From NCBI GenBank assembly GCA_002428485.1, contig DIWM01000011.1, positions 1 to 64,000 on the forward strand: DNA of 64,000 nt, read 5' to 3'. The notes under the pieces were generated by a model that was not told the origin of the DNA, made no database searches, and was given only the letters and a program-made list of their open reading frames with translations. This DNA is from Deltaproteobacteria bacterium UBA6106. GTDB lineage: Bacteria; Desulfobacterota; Syntrophorhabdia; Syntrophorhabdales; Syntrophorhabdaceae. Positions 15,849 to 25,733 of this stretch are shown in pieces; position 1 is the first letter of the stretch; every line of letters begins with the position of its first letter. Made by a program: the position numbers and the translations under genes.

Positions 15849-16829
15849 CTACTGTTGTTGCAGCATCTCTATAAACGCCTCTATTCTGAGCTTAGTCCTC
15901 GCGTCAAGCGTCCTTGGCAGATCGCCCTCGACTGTCAGGATCGGAGCCCCGATGGTCTCCCTGAGGATAACGTCCTCTATGGCCCGGAAGCAGAACGCCT
16001 GTACATAATGGATGATGCCCTTAATGTTCCTCCTCCCGATCTCTTCTTTGATGTCTGCCAATCTGGCAAAGACGCCGTAAGGATAGGTATAGGAAAGGTA
16101 GCGCTCCACAATATCATTTTCAGCAAAGGGGAGCGAGAACTGCCGCTGTGTCTCGTTGTATACAACATGGCCCCCGACGCTGCCGATAAACTCATATATA
16201 TTCAGCAGTATGGGCGGAACCCCGATGTACCCGATGTTGACCCCTTCAATGCCTTGCCGGCCCTCAGCCTCTTTCAAAAATTCTTCCGCCATACGGTGAT
16301 ATTTCCTGTGATCCCCAAGCATATCGGAGGCCCTGACGAGCCACAGGTGGTTCTCTGCTCCTGTTACGCGTCTTTCTTTCCAGGTCATCCTGTCGATCAG
16401 GGCAAGGTCGGACCGTACGCTCTCTATCTCCTCTTCGACACGGGCAAGGGCATCCCTCTTAACAGCCAGTTCCACCATAAGCTTTTCGATCTCCCTCGCG
16501 AGGGCCTCTTTATCCCTGTCATAGGGATATGAAAAAGGGATCGTCTTTATTCCCTTGTATCGAAGTATCTCCGCCAGCGCCTGCGTGTTGCTGCAGTCGC
16601 CCTCCATGACGGTTATGACTGCATCGACGGCCTTTTCCATGACGACACCATAGATGCCTTTTATCCAGTTGCACATACTCTTGGGGAATCCGTCCCGTTC
16701 GGCCCTCTCGATATAGCGCATCGGATCCGGGTCGGTAATAAAGATATTATTGAGGTCGCAGGGGGTATATCCTCCTGCAAAGATCACCTCAACCGGTATG
16801 GTCGTTGTAAAGCCGATAGTCCCGCTCAC
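15849..16829 (-). CDS. 2-hydroxyacyl-CoA dehydratase D-component-like protein
   Basis: 326 aa. The opening GFTTTIPVEVIFAGGYTPCDLNN and Cys residues in SMCNWIKG, EGDCSNTQA and QAFCFRA are those of the HgdB/BcrB-C/FldC superfamily, whose subunits hold an iron-sulfur cluster and carry out radical dehydration or ring reduction of acyl-CoA. Here a single, shortish subunit stands without a partner or activase, so it is likely one of the widespread single-subunit relatives of unknown substrate. A coiled coil occurs at about 130-175. Its start overlaps the rsmA stop by 4 bp. Confidence 0.8.
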   Translation of the reverse strand: MSGTIGFTTTIPVEVIFAGGYTPCDLNNIFITDPDPMRYIERAERDGFPKSMCNWIKGIYGVVMEKAVDAVITVMEGDCSNTQALAEILRYKGIKTIPFSYPYDRDKEALAREIEKLMVELAVKRDALARVEEEIESVRSDLALIDRMTWKERRVTGAENHLWLVRASDMLGDHRKYHRMAEEFLKEAEGRQGIEGVNIGYIGVPPILLNIYEFIGSVGGHVVYNETQRQFSLPFAENDIVERYLSYTYPYGVFARLADIKEEIGRRNIKGIIHYVQAFCFRAIEDVILRETIGAPILTVEGDLPRTLDARTKLRIEAFIEMLQQQ

Positions 16830-17614
16830 AGGCCACCCTCGTCCGTGGAACTCATAAATGCGTACATAACCCTGAACTTCTCCGGTGCGATCTCTTCAGC
16901 CCGTATGGAAGGGAGGAAACCCATTGACGCGTAAAGAGAGGTCGTCTTTTCCTCACCATATCGCCTGACCAGCGCCTGGCGCAGGTGCTTCCTCTTATGT
17001 TCGAAACATGTCTTGATAAAACCTGTCATGTCTTCGTCCACATCGTTCCCGTCATTTTTGAAGATCATCGCCACATAGGCGCTTTCTACCTTCGGAGGCG
17101 GTATAAAAAGACCGGGCTTAAGATACAGGAGAATCTTCATCCCGGCAATCAGCTGGCAGATAACCGACAATGCCCCGTAAGACCTGCTGCAAGGTTTGCT
17201 TGCGATGCGCTCCCCTATCTCCCTCTGCACGGTAAGGTATGCGCCTGAGATCACCTGCCTCTCTCCTATAAGCTTGAACAGGATCGGCGCCGTGATCTTG
17301 TAGGGAATATTTGCTACCACCTTGATCTCCTTGCCATGACAGAACTGTGCGAGGGGAATATCGAGAACATTACCGTATATGATCTTAAGGTTCTTATGCT
17401 GATCCGCTAAAGGGTCAAGATAGTTTCGAAACGATGTATCCAGCTCGATCGCATAGACATATCCCGCCTTCTCAACAAGGGCCTTCGTAAGATCGCCGTG
17501 GCCTGCCCCTATCTCGACAACAACGTCATCCTTCCCCACCTGCGCAAGGCTCACCATCTTTTTCAGGATATTTTTGTCTTTGATGAGATGCTGTGAGAGG
17601 CTCTTTTTTAACAT
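16826..17614 (-). CDS. rsmA: 16S rRNA dimethyladenosine transferase
   Basis: 262 aa, also known as KsgA. Dimethylates two adjacent adenines near the 3' end of 16S rRNA, a late 30S assembly check. Shows GQ-like start (SLSQHLIKDKNI), the SAM-binding VVEIGAGHGDLT, acidic EL in IELD and the catalytic NIPYKI (usually NLPY). Normal length. It is upstream of, and overlaps, the dehydratase-family gene. Confidence 0.93.
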   Translation of the reverse strand: MLKKSLSQHLIKDKNILKKMVSLAQVGKDDVVVEIGAGHGDLTKALVEKAGYVYAIELDTSFRNYLDPLADQHKNLKIIYGNVLDIPLAQFCHGKEIKVVANIPYKITAPILFKLIGERQVISGAYLTVQREIGERIASKPCSRSYGALSVICQLIAGMKILLYLKPGLFIPPPKVESAYVAMIFKNDGNDVDEDMTGFIKTCFEHKRKHLRQALVRRYGEEKTTSLYASMGFLPSIRAEEIAPEKFRVMYAFMSSTDEGGL

Positions 17615-17683
17615 AATATTACAAAATCACCAATAACCAAGCGAGGCACACCGCATGCATGTTCCATTTTGGTAGTTGACATT

Positions 17684-18679
17684 TCACCGGAGGTTCATCC
17701 TTGAAAATCCTTTCACGTCCAGCGGGGAAATAATACCTTTCTCAAGATAGTAGCGGCCGAGCAGGGCGACCATAGCGCCGTTGTCTGTACAGAACTCCGG
17801 CGAAGAAAACATGACAGTCAGGCCCTCTTCCGCGCCCCTTTCCAGGAATACTTCCCTCAGCCTCCCGTTTGACGCCACCCCGCCGCCGGCTACAAGCCTC
17901 TTTATTCCGTTGCCCTTCGCCGCCCTGAGCGTCTTTAGGAACAGCACGTCGATAATGGCCTCCTGAAACGAAGCAAGGATGTCCGCCATGTTCTCCCCGT
18001 TGATCCCGTGATTCTTTACATAGTTGATAAAGGCCGTTTTCAGTCCGCTGAAGCTGAAATCGCAGGTGTTGTCATCCATCATGGGCCTCGGGAACATCAC
18101 GTAGTCTTTCTTGCCTTTCCTGGAATACTCTTCAATGATCCTCCCCCCGGGATACCCGATAGCGAGATATTTTGCGATCTTGTCAAAGGCCTCTCCTGCC
18201 GCGTCATCTTTCGTGGTGCCCAGGACGCTGTACCTGCATGGCTCGTCGACGCGCAGTATGATTGTGTGTCCTCCCGATACAACGAGGGCAATAAAGGGGA
18301 AATCAACATCCCGCTCGAGAAAGATGCTCATCGCGTGAGCCTCGATATGGTTTACCCCGATGAGAGGCTTCTGCAGTGAACAGGCCAGCCCTTTGGCAAA
18401 ACAGAGCCCGATGAGCACGGAGCCGATAAGGCCGGGCCCTGCCGTTACGCTGATCGCGTCCAGGTCGCGGTAATCCGCCTTCCCCTCCCGGAGCGCCTCC
18501 TTTGCGATAATGTCGATAAGCTCAAGGTGTTTCCGCGAGGCAATCTCAGGCACCACGCCCCCGAAAACAGCATGGAGGTCCACCTGGCTGGAAACAACAT
18601 TGGAAAGGATCTCTTTCCCGTCCCCGAGAAGCGCAACAGAAGTGTCGTCGCAAGAAGTATCTATGCCGAGGATCAACAT
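17684..18679 (-). CDS. tsaD: tRNA N6-adenosine threonylcarbamoyltransferase
   Basis: 331 aa. Catalytic subunit for t6A37 in ANN-decoding tRNAs. The opening GIDTSCDDTSVAL, metal-binding NHIEAHAMS, VSGGHT and C-terminal CTDNGAMVALLG are diagnostic. Normal length. Ends 69 bp before rsmA on the same strand, so possibly one transcript. Its start abuts the repeat array at 18680-18908. Confidence 0.95.
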   Translation of the reverse strand: MLILGIDTSCDDTSVALLGDGKEILSNVVSSQVDLHAVFGGVVPEIASRKHLELIDIIAKEALREGKADYRDLDAISVTAGPGLIGSVLIGLCFAKGLACSLQKPLIGVNHIEAHAMSIFLERDVDFPFIALVVSGGHTIILRVDEPCRYSVLGTTKDDAAGEAFDKIAKYLAIGYPGGRIIEEYSRKGKKDYVMFPRPMMDDNTCDFSFSGLKTAFINYVKNHGINGENMADILASFQEAIIDVLFLKTLRAAKGNGIKRLVAGGGVASNGRLREVFLERGAEEGLTVMFSSPEFCTDNGAMVALLGRYYLEKGIISPLDVKGFSRMNLR

Positions 18680-18908
18680 AAACCCGGTGAAAGGTGAAAG
18701 GTGAAAGGTGAAAGGAAATTATCGAATACCTCAAGGCGTGAGGCATAAGGGAAGGTCTGTTCAATGTTCAACGTTCCATGTTCAACGTTAAGACCAAACA
18801 GACCAGATAGACTAAACGAACCAGATAGACAGATTTCATACTGACGCCTGACGCCTGACGACTTACGCCTCACGGGGTTATTTATGCTGACGACTGTCGA
18901 CTGTCCTC
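18680..18908. repeat. 7 bp and 9 bp periodic word array E
   Basis: Densest array of the window. ggtgaaa four times perfectly at 18686-18713; gttcaat, gttcaac, gttccat, gttcaac at 18759-18786; a 9 bp run agaccaaac, agaccagat, agactaaac, gaaccagat, agacagatt at 18791-18835; ctgacgc, ctgacgc, ctgacga, cttacgc, ctcacgg at 18841-18875; gactgtc twice at 18892-18905. No gene or RNA otherwise. Confidence 0.88.
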
Positions 18909-20297
18909 TCATATCTCCTGCCAGCTTATCTTGATCTTTCCTTTCGTCCGCATCTCTGTCAGGAATGACGAAAAGAAATCCTCCCGGTTTTTTGCCGTGA
19001 AATACCGCATGTAGCTTTCCTTTTCCTTCTGCCATTCCTTTGCATCGGGAAATTTTTCATCTTTAAAGGAAAAAACATAGAACTTCCCTGCGATCTCAAC
19101 AGGTCTTTCATAGAGAGGCTTTTCCTTTGAGAGGGTCAGCAGATTTGCATTTTCTTTCGGCACATCGCCGATACCCCTGATACTGCGCGTATTGCGCGGT
19201 ATGAAACCGGTCTCTTTCCCGGGGCTTATGGATTTTCGTCCAATGGCATCTTCGGCGGACAGCTTTGCCAGGTTCTTCGACCTCTCCTCGATGATCCTTT
19301 CCTTTATCGTTGCCAGGACAATGCTCCTGTCAAGAGGCTTCCCATCATGCACATCGACCAGCTGAAATATGTATGACTTTTCGCCCTCCCGCACCGGCAG
19401 CGTTATGTCCCCTTTTTTCAGCCCCCTTAGCCAGTCGTCGATTTTTAAATTTTTCAGGCGCTTCATAACCTCGCTTTCCTTCATCATGCCGAGGTCAACG
19501 ACATTTAATCCTTTTTGTTTCCCGTACCGGTCAATCTCCTTTTCCTTCAGGAGGTCCATATAGGCCGCATCGTCTTTTACAGGGCTTTTTTCGTCGATCA
19601 CCAGGTATTTCAGCAGGTAGGTGTTTTCGCTCCTGTGGCTCCCCTTTTCCTTCTCATAAAGATCCAGAAGTTCTTTTTCGTTGATCTCGACCTTGCCCCT
19701 GAACGTTGACGGGTCAAAGATGCCATAGGAAAGATTGACCATCCCCTTCTCTTTTACATAACCTGCCCATATATCGGCTTCGCTGAAAAATGTTCCGTTG
19801 TCTCTGATAACATTTGCCGCCTTCCGGATAAGCAGGTTATTCCTTTCGGCTGCTTCGAACTTTTTCGGGTCTATGTTGCTCCTCTGGAGAACGGCAACGT
19901 ACAGTTTTTCATCGAACTTTCCTTCCCGTTTAAAGGCATCGATGCCCTGGATATGTTCGAGGAATTCCTTATCGGTGACCGCCAGGCCAAGCTCGTCCGC
20001 CGTGATCAGCAGCACATACCTGTTAACGATTTCGTCCTTCACTTTTTCTTTCAGCTTGAGCTCCTTTAACAGGTTCTCGTCAAGCTTTTCCCTGTATATC
20101 ATCCTGTAAAGCTCCAGTGTCTTGTTGTAGGTCTCCTGGTATTCTGTGGCATCGACCTTATAGGGGCCTATTTCGGCCACTATCCTTTCGCTGTCACGGA
20201 ACGAACCTACACCCCAGAAGATGAATACCACGATGATCAATCCGAACATGGCCTTGACCATATAGCCCGTCGCGTGCTTTCTCATGAATTTCAGCAT
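18909..20297 (-). CDS. PpiD/SurA-like periplasmic chaperone
   Basis: 462 aa. Short cytoplasmic start, one membrane anchor (about 12-32, VKAMFGLIIVVFIFWGVGSF), then a SurA_N_3-type chaperone domain and a rotamase-like region. This is the PpiD layout: a membrane-anchored foldase helping outer-membrane and secreted proteins. The peptidyl-prolyl isomerase core is poorly conserved in the middle (about 230-340), so isomerase activity is doubtful. Divergent from mreB. Confidence 0.8.
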   Translation of the reverse strand: MLKFMRKHATGYMVKAMFGLIIVVFIFWGVGSFRDSERIVAEIGPYKVDATEYQETYNKTLELYRMIYREKLDENLLKELKLKEKVKDEIVNRYVLLITADELGLAVTDKEFLEHIQGIDAFKREGKFDEKLYVAVLQRSNIDPKKFEAAERNNLLIRKAANVIRDNGTFFSEADIWAGYVKEKGMVNLSYGIFDPSTFRGKVEINEKELLDLYEKEKGSHRSENTYLLKYLVIDEKSPVKDDAAYMDLLKEKEIDRYGKQKGLNVVDLGMMKESEVMKRLKNLKIDDWLRGLKKGDITLPVREGEKSYIFQLVDVHDGKPLDRSIVLATIKERIIEERSKNLAKLSAEDAIGRKSISPGKETGFIPRNTRSIRGIGDVPKENANLLTLSKEKPLYERPVEIAGKFYVFSFKDEKFPDAKEWQKEKESYMRYFTAKNREDFFSSFLTEMRTKGKIKISWQEI

Positions 20298-20328
20298 TAA
20301 AGCTCCTTGGAATCTATTTACAATCTAT

Positions 20329-20357
20329 TTGATTTCAACTCATTAAAATAGTATATT
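20329..20357 (+). promoter_or_regulatory. Promoter of the mre operon
   Basis: TTGATT (20329-20334), 17 bp, TATATT (20352-20357), 46 bp before the mreB start. It probably drives mreBCD-mrdA-rodA. Confidence 0.6.
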
Positions 20358-20402
20358 AAAACTGTTTTTTCAATATCTTATATTTTTCAGAAGGGACAAT
20401 AA

Positions 20403-21443
20403 ATGCTTGAGTCGTTATTCGGCTTCATTTCAAAGGATTTGGCAATAGATCTCGGCACTGCAAATACACTGGTATACGTAAAAGGTCGGGGCATAGTATC
20501 CAACGAACCGTCCGTCGTCGCGGTCCATAAGGATTCGAGGGGCACAAAGAAGGTCATTGCTGTAGGGGAGGAGGCAAAGAAGATGCTCGGCAAGACGCCG
20601 GGAAACATCGTTGCGATCCGCCCCCTCAAGGATGGCGTCATAGCAGACTTCGAGATCACGGAGGCGATGCTCAAATACTTCATCCAGAAGATCCATAACA
20701 AAAAATCCTACGCCAGGCCAAGGATAGTTATATCAATACCTTCGGGCATTACGCCCGTCGAAAAGAGGGCCGTTAAGGAATCGGCAGAGTCTGCCGGCGC
20801 CAGGGAGGTCTATCTCATCGAAGAGCCGATGGCAGCGGCGATCGGCGTCGGGCTCCCCATAACGGAACCAAGCGGCAACATGATCGTTGACATCGGCGGC
20901 GGCACAACGGAGGTCGCTGTCATCAGCCTTGCCGGCATCGTTTACTGCAACTCGGTGAGGGTGGCCGGCGACAAGATCGATGAGGCGATCATCCAGTATG
21001 TGAAAAGAAAATATAACCTCCTTATCGGGGAGAGGACCGCGGAGATGATCAAGATCAACATAGGCTCTGCATACCCCAACCCGAACGAAGAGGAACTGAC
21101 CATGGAGATCAAAGGCCGCGACCTTGTCGGCGGCATACCGAAAACACTGGAAATATCGTCAAAAGAGATGCGGGAGGCAATCACGGAGCCTGTCAACGCG
21201 ATCGTAGAGGCTGTAAGGATCGCCCTTGAAAGAACTCCCCCCGAACTTGCTTCAGACATCGTTGACAAGGGTATCGTCATAAGCGGCGGGGGGGCGCTCC
21301 TCAGAAATCTCGACCTCCTTATAAAAGAAATAACCCGCCTACCTGTCATCATCGCAGAAAACCCTCTCACCGCAGTGGTTGAGGGAGCGGGCAAGGCCCT
21401 TGACGAGGTAAGCCTGCTGAAGGAGATTGCAACATACTTTTGA
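20403..21443 (+). CDS. mreB: Rod shape-determining protein MreB
   Basis: 346 aa actin homologue. Polymerises under the inner membrane and guides lateral wall synthesis. ATP-binding blocks DLGTANTLVY, DIGGGTTEVAV and GGGALLRNL are clear; the N-terminal FGFISKDLAIDLG is typical. First gene of the elongasome operon mreB-mreC-mreD-mrdA-rodA, here complete and tightly packed. Confidence 0.97.
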   Translation: MLESLFGFISKDLAIDLGTANTLVYVKGRGIVSNEPSVVAVHKDSRGTKKVIAVGEEAKKMLGKTPGNIVAIRPLKDGVIADFEITEAMLKYFIQKIHNKKSYARPRIVISIPSGITPVEKRAVKESAESAGAREVYLIEEPMAAAIGVGLPITEPSGNMIVDIGGGTTEVAVISLAGIVYCNSVRVAGDKIDEAIIQYVKRKYNLLIGERTAEMIKINIGSAYPNPNEEELTMEIKGRDLVGGIPKTLEISSKEMREAITEPVNAIVEAVRIALERTPPELASDIVDKGIVISGGGALLRNLDLLIKEITRLPVIIAENPLTAVVEGAGKALDEVSLLKEIATYF

Positions 21444-21455
21444 TAAAGTAGGGAA

Positions 21456-22259
21456 TTGAGAAACTCTATTGCCATAATCATTGCCATACTTATCCTGATC
21501 ATATCATTCCTCGCCTTTACGAATACCCCTGTTGTTGTCAGGGGATATTCTGCTTTTAAAAGCGGCTTCAGCGAAACGATCGGGCCGATGTTAAAGCTCA
21601 TTGCCAAACCAACGGATCTGGTCAGCTATATATTCAACTCCTATGTCAATCTCGTCGGCGCAAAAAAGGAAAATGCCGAATTAAAAAAGAAGCTTGATCT
21701 GCTGCTGCTTGAAAACCAGAAGATTTCCGACCTGGAACGGGAGAACAGGCGTTTAAGGACACTCCTCAATTTTATGGAAAAAAATCCCAAATCAGTCATC
21801 GCCGCAAGGGTGGTAGGTGAAGACCTGAAGAACTGGTACAAGTGCATCATCATCGATAAAGGGAGCGCGAGCGAAATCAGGGAAAAAATGCCTGTCGTTA
21901 CCCCAAAAGGCATTGTCGGACAGGCAGTAGAGGTTAACAGGTGGCACACCAAGGTTATGGTCATCAACGACACCAATTCCTCTGTAGACGTCAGCGCCGA
22001 GGGAAAGAACACAAGGGGGCTCCTGGAAGGCACAGGGCTGACAGTGCTCAAATTGAAATATGTACTGAAAAATGACGATATCGAGATCGGCGACAAGCTC
22101 CTTACCTCAGGGAAAGACGGGATCTATCCAAAGGGACTGCCGGCAGGCATCGTTATCACCGTCAACAGGAACAAACCGGGGATCTTCGCCGATATAGATA
22201 TAATGCCCTTCAGCAATTTCAAGCACCTCGAAGAGGTCCTGGTCATAAAGAAACAATGA
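21456..22259 (+). CDS. mreC: Rod shape-determining protein MreC
   Basis: 267 aa. One N-terminal membrane span (about 4-20), a coiled coil (about 65-105, AKKENAELKKKLDLLLLENQ) and the periplasmic double beta-barrel with GIVGQAVEVN and NSSVDVSAEG. Bridges MreB to PBP2/RodA. It starts with TTG 12 bp after mreB. Overlaps mreD by 4 bp. Confidence 0.93.
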   Translation: MRNSIAIIIAILILIISFLAFTNTPVVVRGYSAFKSGFSETIGPMLKLIAKPTDLVSYIFNSYVNLVGAKKENAELKKKLDLLLLENQKISDLERENRRLRTLLNFMEKNPKSVIAARVVGEDLKNWYKCIIIDKGSASEIREKMPVVTPKGIVGQAVEVNRWHTKVMVINDTNSSVDVSAEGKNTRGLLEGTGLTVLKLKYVLKNDDIEIGDKLLTSGKDGIYPKGLPAGIVITVNRNKPGIFADIDIMPFSNFKHLEEVLVIKKQ

Positions 22260-22747
22260 AGACCGCCATATACACATTCATAGGGCTCCTCCTTCTCCTC
22301 GCAGAATCGTCCCTCCTGTCGTTCGTTCCCGTGGAGATATTCAAGCCGGACCTCGGCATACCGTTTGTCATCTATGCAACCCTTTTCCTGGGCCCCCTTG
22401 CAGGGGCAATAGTTACGCTTTTTATCGGGTTTATGCAGGAAGGCCTGTCTGCAGCCCCCCACGGCTCTATACTCTTTGTCAAGATCGCCATATTCCTGAT
22501 CACCACTTTTTTAAAAAAGAAGCTCTACATCGATTCAAGATATAGTTTTGCCTTTGTCTGCAGCGGATTTGTCGTCCTTGAATCGTTCCTCTATATCACG
22601 CTTTCCCTGCTTGCGAGAGGGGAGGTGCGCAATGCCCTGAACATCCTCTTTTACACCATACCAAACGCAGTGTTTACAGGTTTTATTGGCATTTTTATCT
22701 TTTCCTTTATAGACTACCTTAACGTCAGGTACCTGGATAGGGAATGA
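22256..22747 (+). CDS. mreD: Rod shape-determining protein MreD
   Basis: 163 aa, about five membrane spans, hydrophobic throughout; matches the size and position of MreD. Membrane component of the elongasome. Overlaps mreC and mrdA by 4 bp each (ATGA type), which ties translation of the operon together. Confidence 0.88.
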   Translation: MKTAIYTFIGLLLLLAESSLLSFVPVEIFKPDLGIPFVIYATLFLGPLAGAIVTLFIGFMQEGLSAAPHGSILFVKIAIFLITTFLKKKLYIDSRYSFAFVCSGFVVLESFLYITLSLLARGEVRNALNILFYTIPNAVFTGFIGIFIFSFIDYLNVRYLDRE

Positions 22748-24546
22748 AAGAAGAAACGCCTACCAGCAAATTCAAATGGTGCAACCTCATCCTGATAATA
22801 ACCATGACGGTTCTCCTCATACGGCTCTGGGATCTCCAGATCATGAGGGGATCGGAGATGAGAAAACTATCCGAACAGAACAGGATACGTGTCAAAAAGG
22901 TCATCGCGCCCCGGGGGATCATATATGACAAATCGGGGAGAGTCCTTGCCGACACACGACCGTCGTTCAACGTATATATCACCCCTGAAGACATCAAGGA
23001 CTTCAGCCAGACAGTGGACGGCCTTGCGAAACTTCTGTATGTTGACCGGGATGATATCATCGATAAACTCAAGGCAGCCAGCAGGATGCCGCCGTCATTT
23101 CCTGTCAAGATCAAATCCGATATACCCATGGATGAGGTTGCGAGGATCGAGTCACACAGGGTTTATATCCCGGGGGCCAGCATCCAGATAGAACCGAAGA
23201 GGAACTATCCCTTCGGGAAGATGCTTGCACACGCGCTGGGCTACGTATCAGAGATCAACGACGAAGAACTGAAGGCAAAAGAATATAAGAGCTACTCTCC
23301 GGGTGACTATGTCGGAAAATACGGGCTCGAGAAAAACTACGAAAATTATCTCAGGGGCGCTGACGGAGAGAAAAGGGTGGAGGTCGATGCCAGGGGAAGG
23401 GAGGTAAGAACCCTTGACATCATAGAGCCCACACCGGGTAACAGCCTGCATCTCAATATCGATATGGACCTCCAGGCGATCGTCGAAAAGGCCATGGAAA
23501 ACAAAAAGGGCGGCTGTGTTGCCCTTGACCCCAAGACAGGAGGAGTGCTCGTCCTCGCAAGCAGGCCCGCCTTTGACCCCAACAAATTCGCATCAGGCAT
23601 TACAAAAGAGGACTGGAAGACAATCGCTCTGGATAAAACACATCCGCTCCAGAACAGGGTCACCCAGGGGAGGTACCCCCCGGGATCGACCTTCAAGATA
23701 GTTCTCGCACTGAAGGCCCTGGAATCGGGCATCATCAACGAAAGGACTACCTTTATCTGCCGCGGCGGATTTCCATTCGGCAACAGGGTCTTCAAATGCT
23801 GGAAGAAGGGCGGACACGGAAGCGTAGCGGTACACAGGGGCATCGTGGAATCCTGCGACGTCTTCTTCTACAACGTCGGATTAAAGCTGGGCATTGACAG
23901 GATCCATGAGATGGCTGCTTCGATCGGTCTCGGGAAGCTGACGGGCATCGACCTGCCCGGCGAAAAACAGGGACTCGTCCCTTCTCCGGGGTGGAAAAAG
24001 AAGACATACGGGCAACCCTGGTACGAAGGGGAGACCGTTTCCGTTGCCATCGGCCAGGGCGCCGTCTGGCTCACACCGATACAGCTCGCCCAGCTTGCGT
24101 CATTCGTCGCCAACGACGGTGTAACGTTCAAACCGCAGCTTGTCAACAGGATCGTGTCGCCTGAAGGCAAGGTCATTAAAGTCTTTGAGCACGTTACGAA
24201 CTCCAATATAAAATTGAAAAAAGAAACCTTGAAACTGGTCAGGGACGGGATGAGGGGCGTTGTCAATGAACCGGGCGGCACTGCATATGGTTCCCGTCTC
24301 CAGACCGTTGCAATGAGCGGAAAAACAGGCACCGCTCAGAGCGCGTCGCTGGAAAAGGGAGGTCAAGATCATGCGTGGTTCATAGCGTACGCGCCGTCCG
24401 AAGAGCCTTCTATTGCGATCACCGCACTCGTGGAACACGGCGGGCATGGGTCTTCGGCTGCGGCCCCGATAGCAAAGGCTATCACCGAAAACCTTTTCCG
24501 TGTAAGGACAGAGATAAAGGAAGCGAAAACGCATGAGAATAGATAA
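22744..24546 (+). CDS. mrdA: Penicillin-binding protein 2
   Basis: 600 aa class B transpeptidase. N-terminal membrane anchor (about 13-33), dimerisation domain, then the transpeptidase with PGSTFK (active Ser), the SxN-position motif as SCD in VESCDVFFYN, and KTGTAQ. Cross-links lateral peptidoglycan with RodA. The 3' end overlaps rodA by 14 bp. Confidence 0.96.
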   Translation: MKEETPTSKFKWCNLILIITMTVLLIRLWDLQIMRGSEMRKLSEQNRIRVKKVIAPRGIIYDKSGRVLADTRPSFNVYITPEDIKDFSQTVDGLAKLLYVDRDDIIDKLKAASRMPPSFPVKIKSDIPMDEVARIESHRVYIPGASIQIEPKRNYPFGKMLAHALGYVSEINDEELKAKEYKSYSPGDYVGKYGLEKNYENYLRGADGEKRVEVDARGREVRTLDIIEPTPGNSLHLNIDMDLQAIVEKAMENKKGGCVALDPKTGGVLVLASRPAFDPNKFASGITKEDWKTIALDKTHPLQNRVTQGRYPPGSTFKIVLALKALESGIINERTTFICRGGFPFGNRVFKCWKKGGHGSVAVHRGIVESCDVFFYNVGLKLGIDRIHEMAASIGLGKLTGIDLPGEKQGLVPSPGWKKKTYGQPWYEGETVSVAIGQGAVWLTPIQLAQLASFVANDGVTFKPQLVNRIVSPEGKVIKVFEHVTNSNIKLKKETLKLVRDGMRGVVNEPGGTAYGSRLQTVAMSGKTGTAQSASLEKGGQDHAWFIAYAPSEEPSIAITALVEHGGHGSSAAAPIAKAITENLFRVRTEIKEAKTHENR

Positions 24547-25639
24547 ACGCAGACTGTACCACCTCGATTGGTACCTGATCTTCAACGGCCTTGCCCTGTT
24601 CGGCATAGGCGTCATGAACCTCGTCAGCGCGACAAGCTCATTCTACAGCGGCTCACTCAATTTTATCATTAAACAGCTCATCGCCTTTGCCTTAGGCTTG
24701 ATCCTTATTATTGTCATCACCCATTATGATTACCGTCTCATCGCGCATCATTCCAAGTGGTTCTATCTTGGAGGGCTCTTCTTTGTTGTCCTCGTATTGA
24801 TCATCGGATTGGTCGCCGGCGGCGCCCGGAGGTGGATCAGCATCCTCGGCATCAGCTTCCAGCCGTCAGAATTCATGAAGCCTATCATGGTAATGGTCCT
24901 GGCAAATATGCTCTATGAAAAAAAACGGGAGAATATCCCGCTTAGCCTGAGGGACATAATCAAGCCTATGGTCTGGACCTTTGTCCCTTTTATCCTTATC
25001 GTGAAGCAGCCGGACCTCGGGACCGGCGTCATCATCGTCCTTACCAGCCTGGCGATCCTGTGGTTCGTAGGGCTGAAAAAGTCTACCTACGCCGTCCTGA
25101 TCAGTTTCGGCCTGCTGACGCCCTTCATTGCGTGGAACTACCTCATGAAGCCGTACCAGAAGATGAGGGTGCTCAGCTTCATCAATATTGATGCCGATCC
25201 TGCCGGCTTCGGCTATCATGCAAAACAGGCCCTCATTGCCGTCGGCTCGGGAAAATTCCTCGGCAAAGGCTTCATGTCAGGGACACAGCACAAGCTCCAG
25301 TTCATTCCGGAGCACCACACAGACTTCATCTTTACGGTCTTCGGCGAAGAATGGGGTTTTATCGGCTCGGTGGTGCTCTTTGCCCTTTTCATCTCCTTCA
25401 TACACCGGTGCCTTAAGGTCGCCCTCGATGCACACGACGAGCTTGGCTCGATCATAGCCTTCGGGGTCGCATCGATCATCTACCTCCAGTTCACTATCAA
25501 CGTCCTTATGGCGATACATCTCGCCCCTGTCGTCGGCATCCCGCTTCCGCTCATAAGCTACGGCGGTTCATCCCTCCTCTCCACCCTCATATCAATAGGG
25601 CTGCTGTTAAACATCAGCACGCGGCGGTACATGTTTTAA
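24533..25639 (+). CDS. rodA: Rod shape-determining protein RodA
   Basis: 368 aa SEDS glycosyltransferase with about ten spans. Polymerises glycan strands together with PBP2. Conserved blocks: GARRWIS, FQPSEFMKP, KQPDLGTG, FIPEHHTDFIF, GEEWGFIGS and PLISYGGSSLL. Last gene of the operon. Confidence 0.96.
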   Translation: MRIDKRRLYHLDWYLIFNGLALFGIGVMNLVSATSSFYSGSLNFIIKQLIAFALGLILIIVITHYDYRLIAHHSKWFYLGGLFFVVLVLIIGLVAGGARRWISILGISFQPSEFMKPIMVMVLANMLYEKKRENIPLSLRDIIKPMVWTFVPFILIVKQPDLGTGVIIVLTSLAILWFVGLKKSTYAVLISFGLLTPFIAWNYLMKPYQKMRVLSFINIDADPAGFGYHAKQALIAVGSGKFLGKGFMSGTQHKLQFIPEHHTDFIFTVFGEEWGFIGSVVLFALFISFIHRCLKVALDAHDELGSIIAFGVASIIYLQFTINVLMAIHLAPVVGIPLPLISYGGSSLLSTLISIGLLLNISTRRYMF

Positions 25640-25733
25640 TTCATCTCACATAGGGCGAAGGTGCACAGATTGCCGAAAAATTTGGCGCGCCATTGTGTAG
25701 TGAATGATGCAATTTATTTCAGTAAAGGAGCGA

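Noticed and set aside
18680..18908. Possible CRISPR array
   Set aside because: Units are 7 or 9 bp, directly tandem, without spacers or long repeats, and no cas genes are present.
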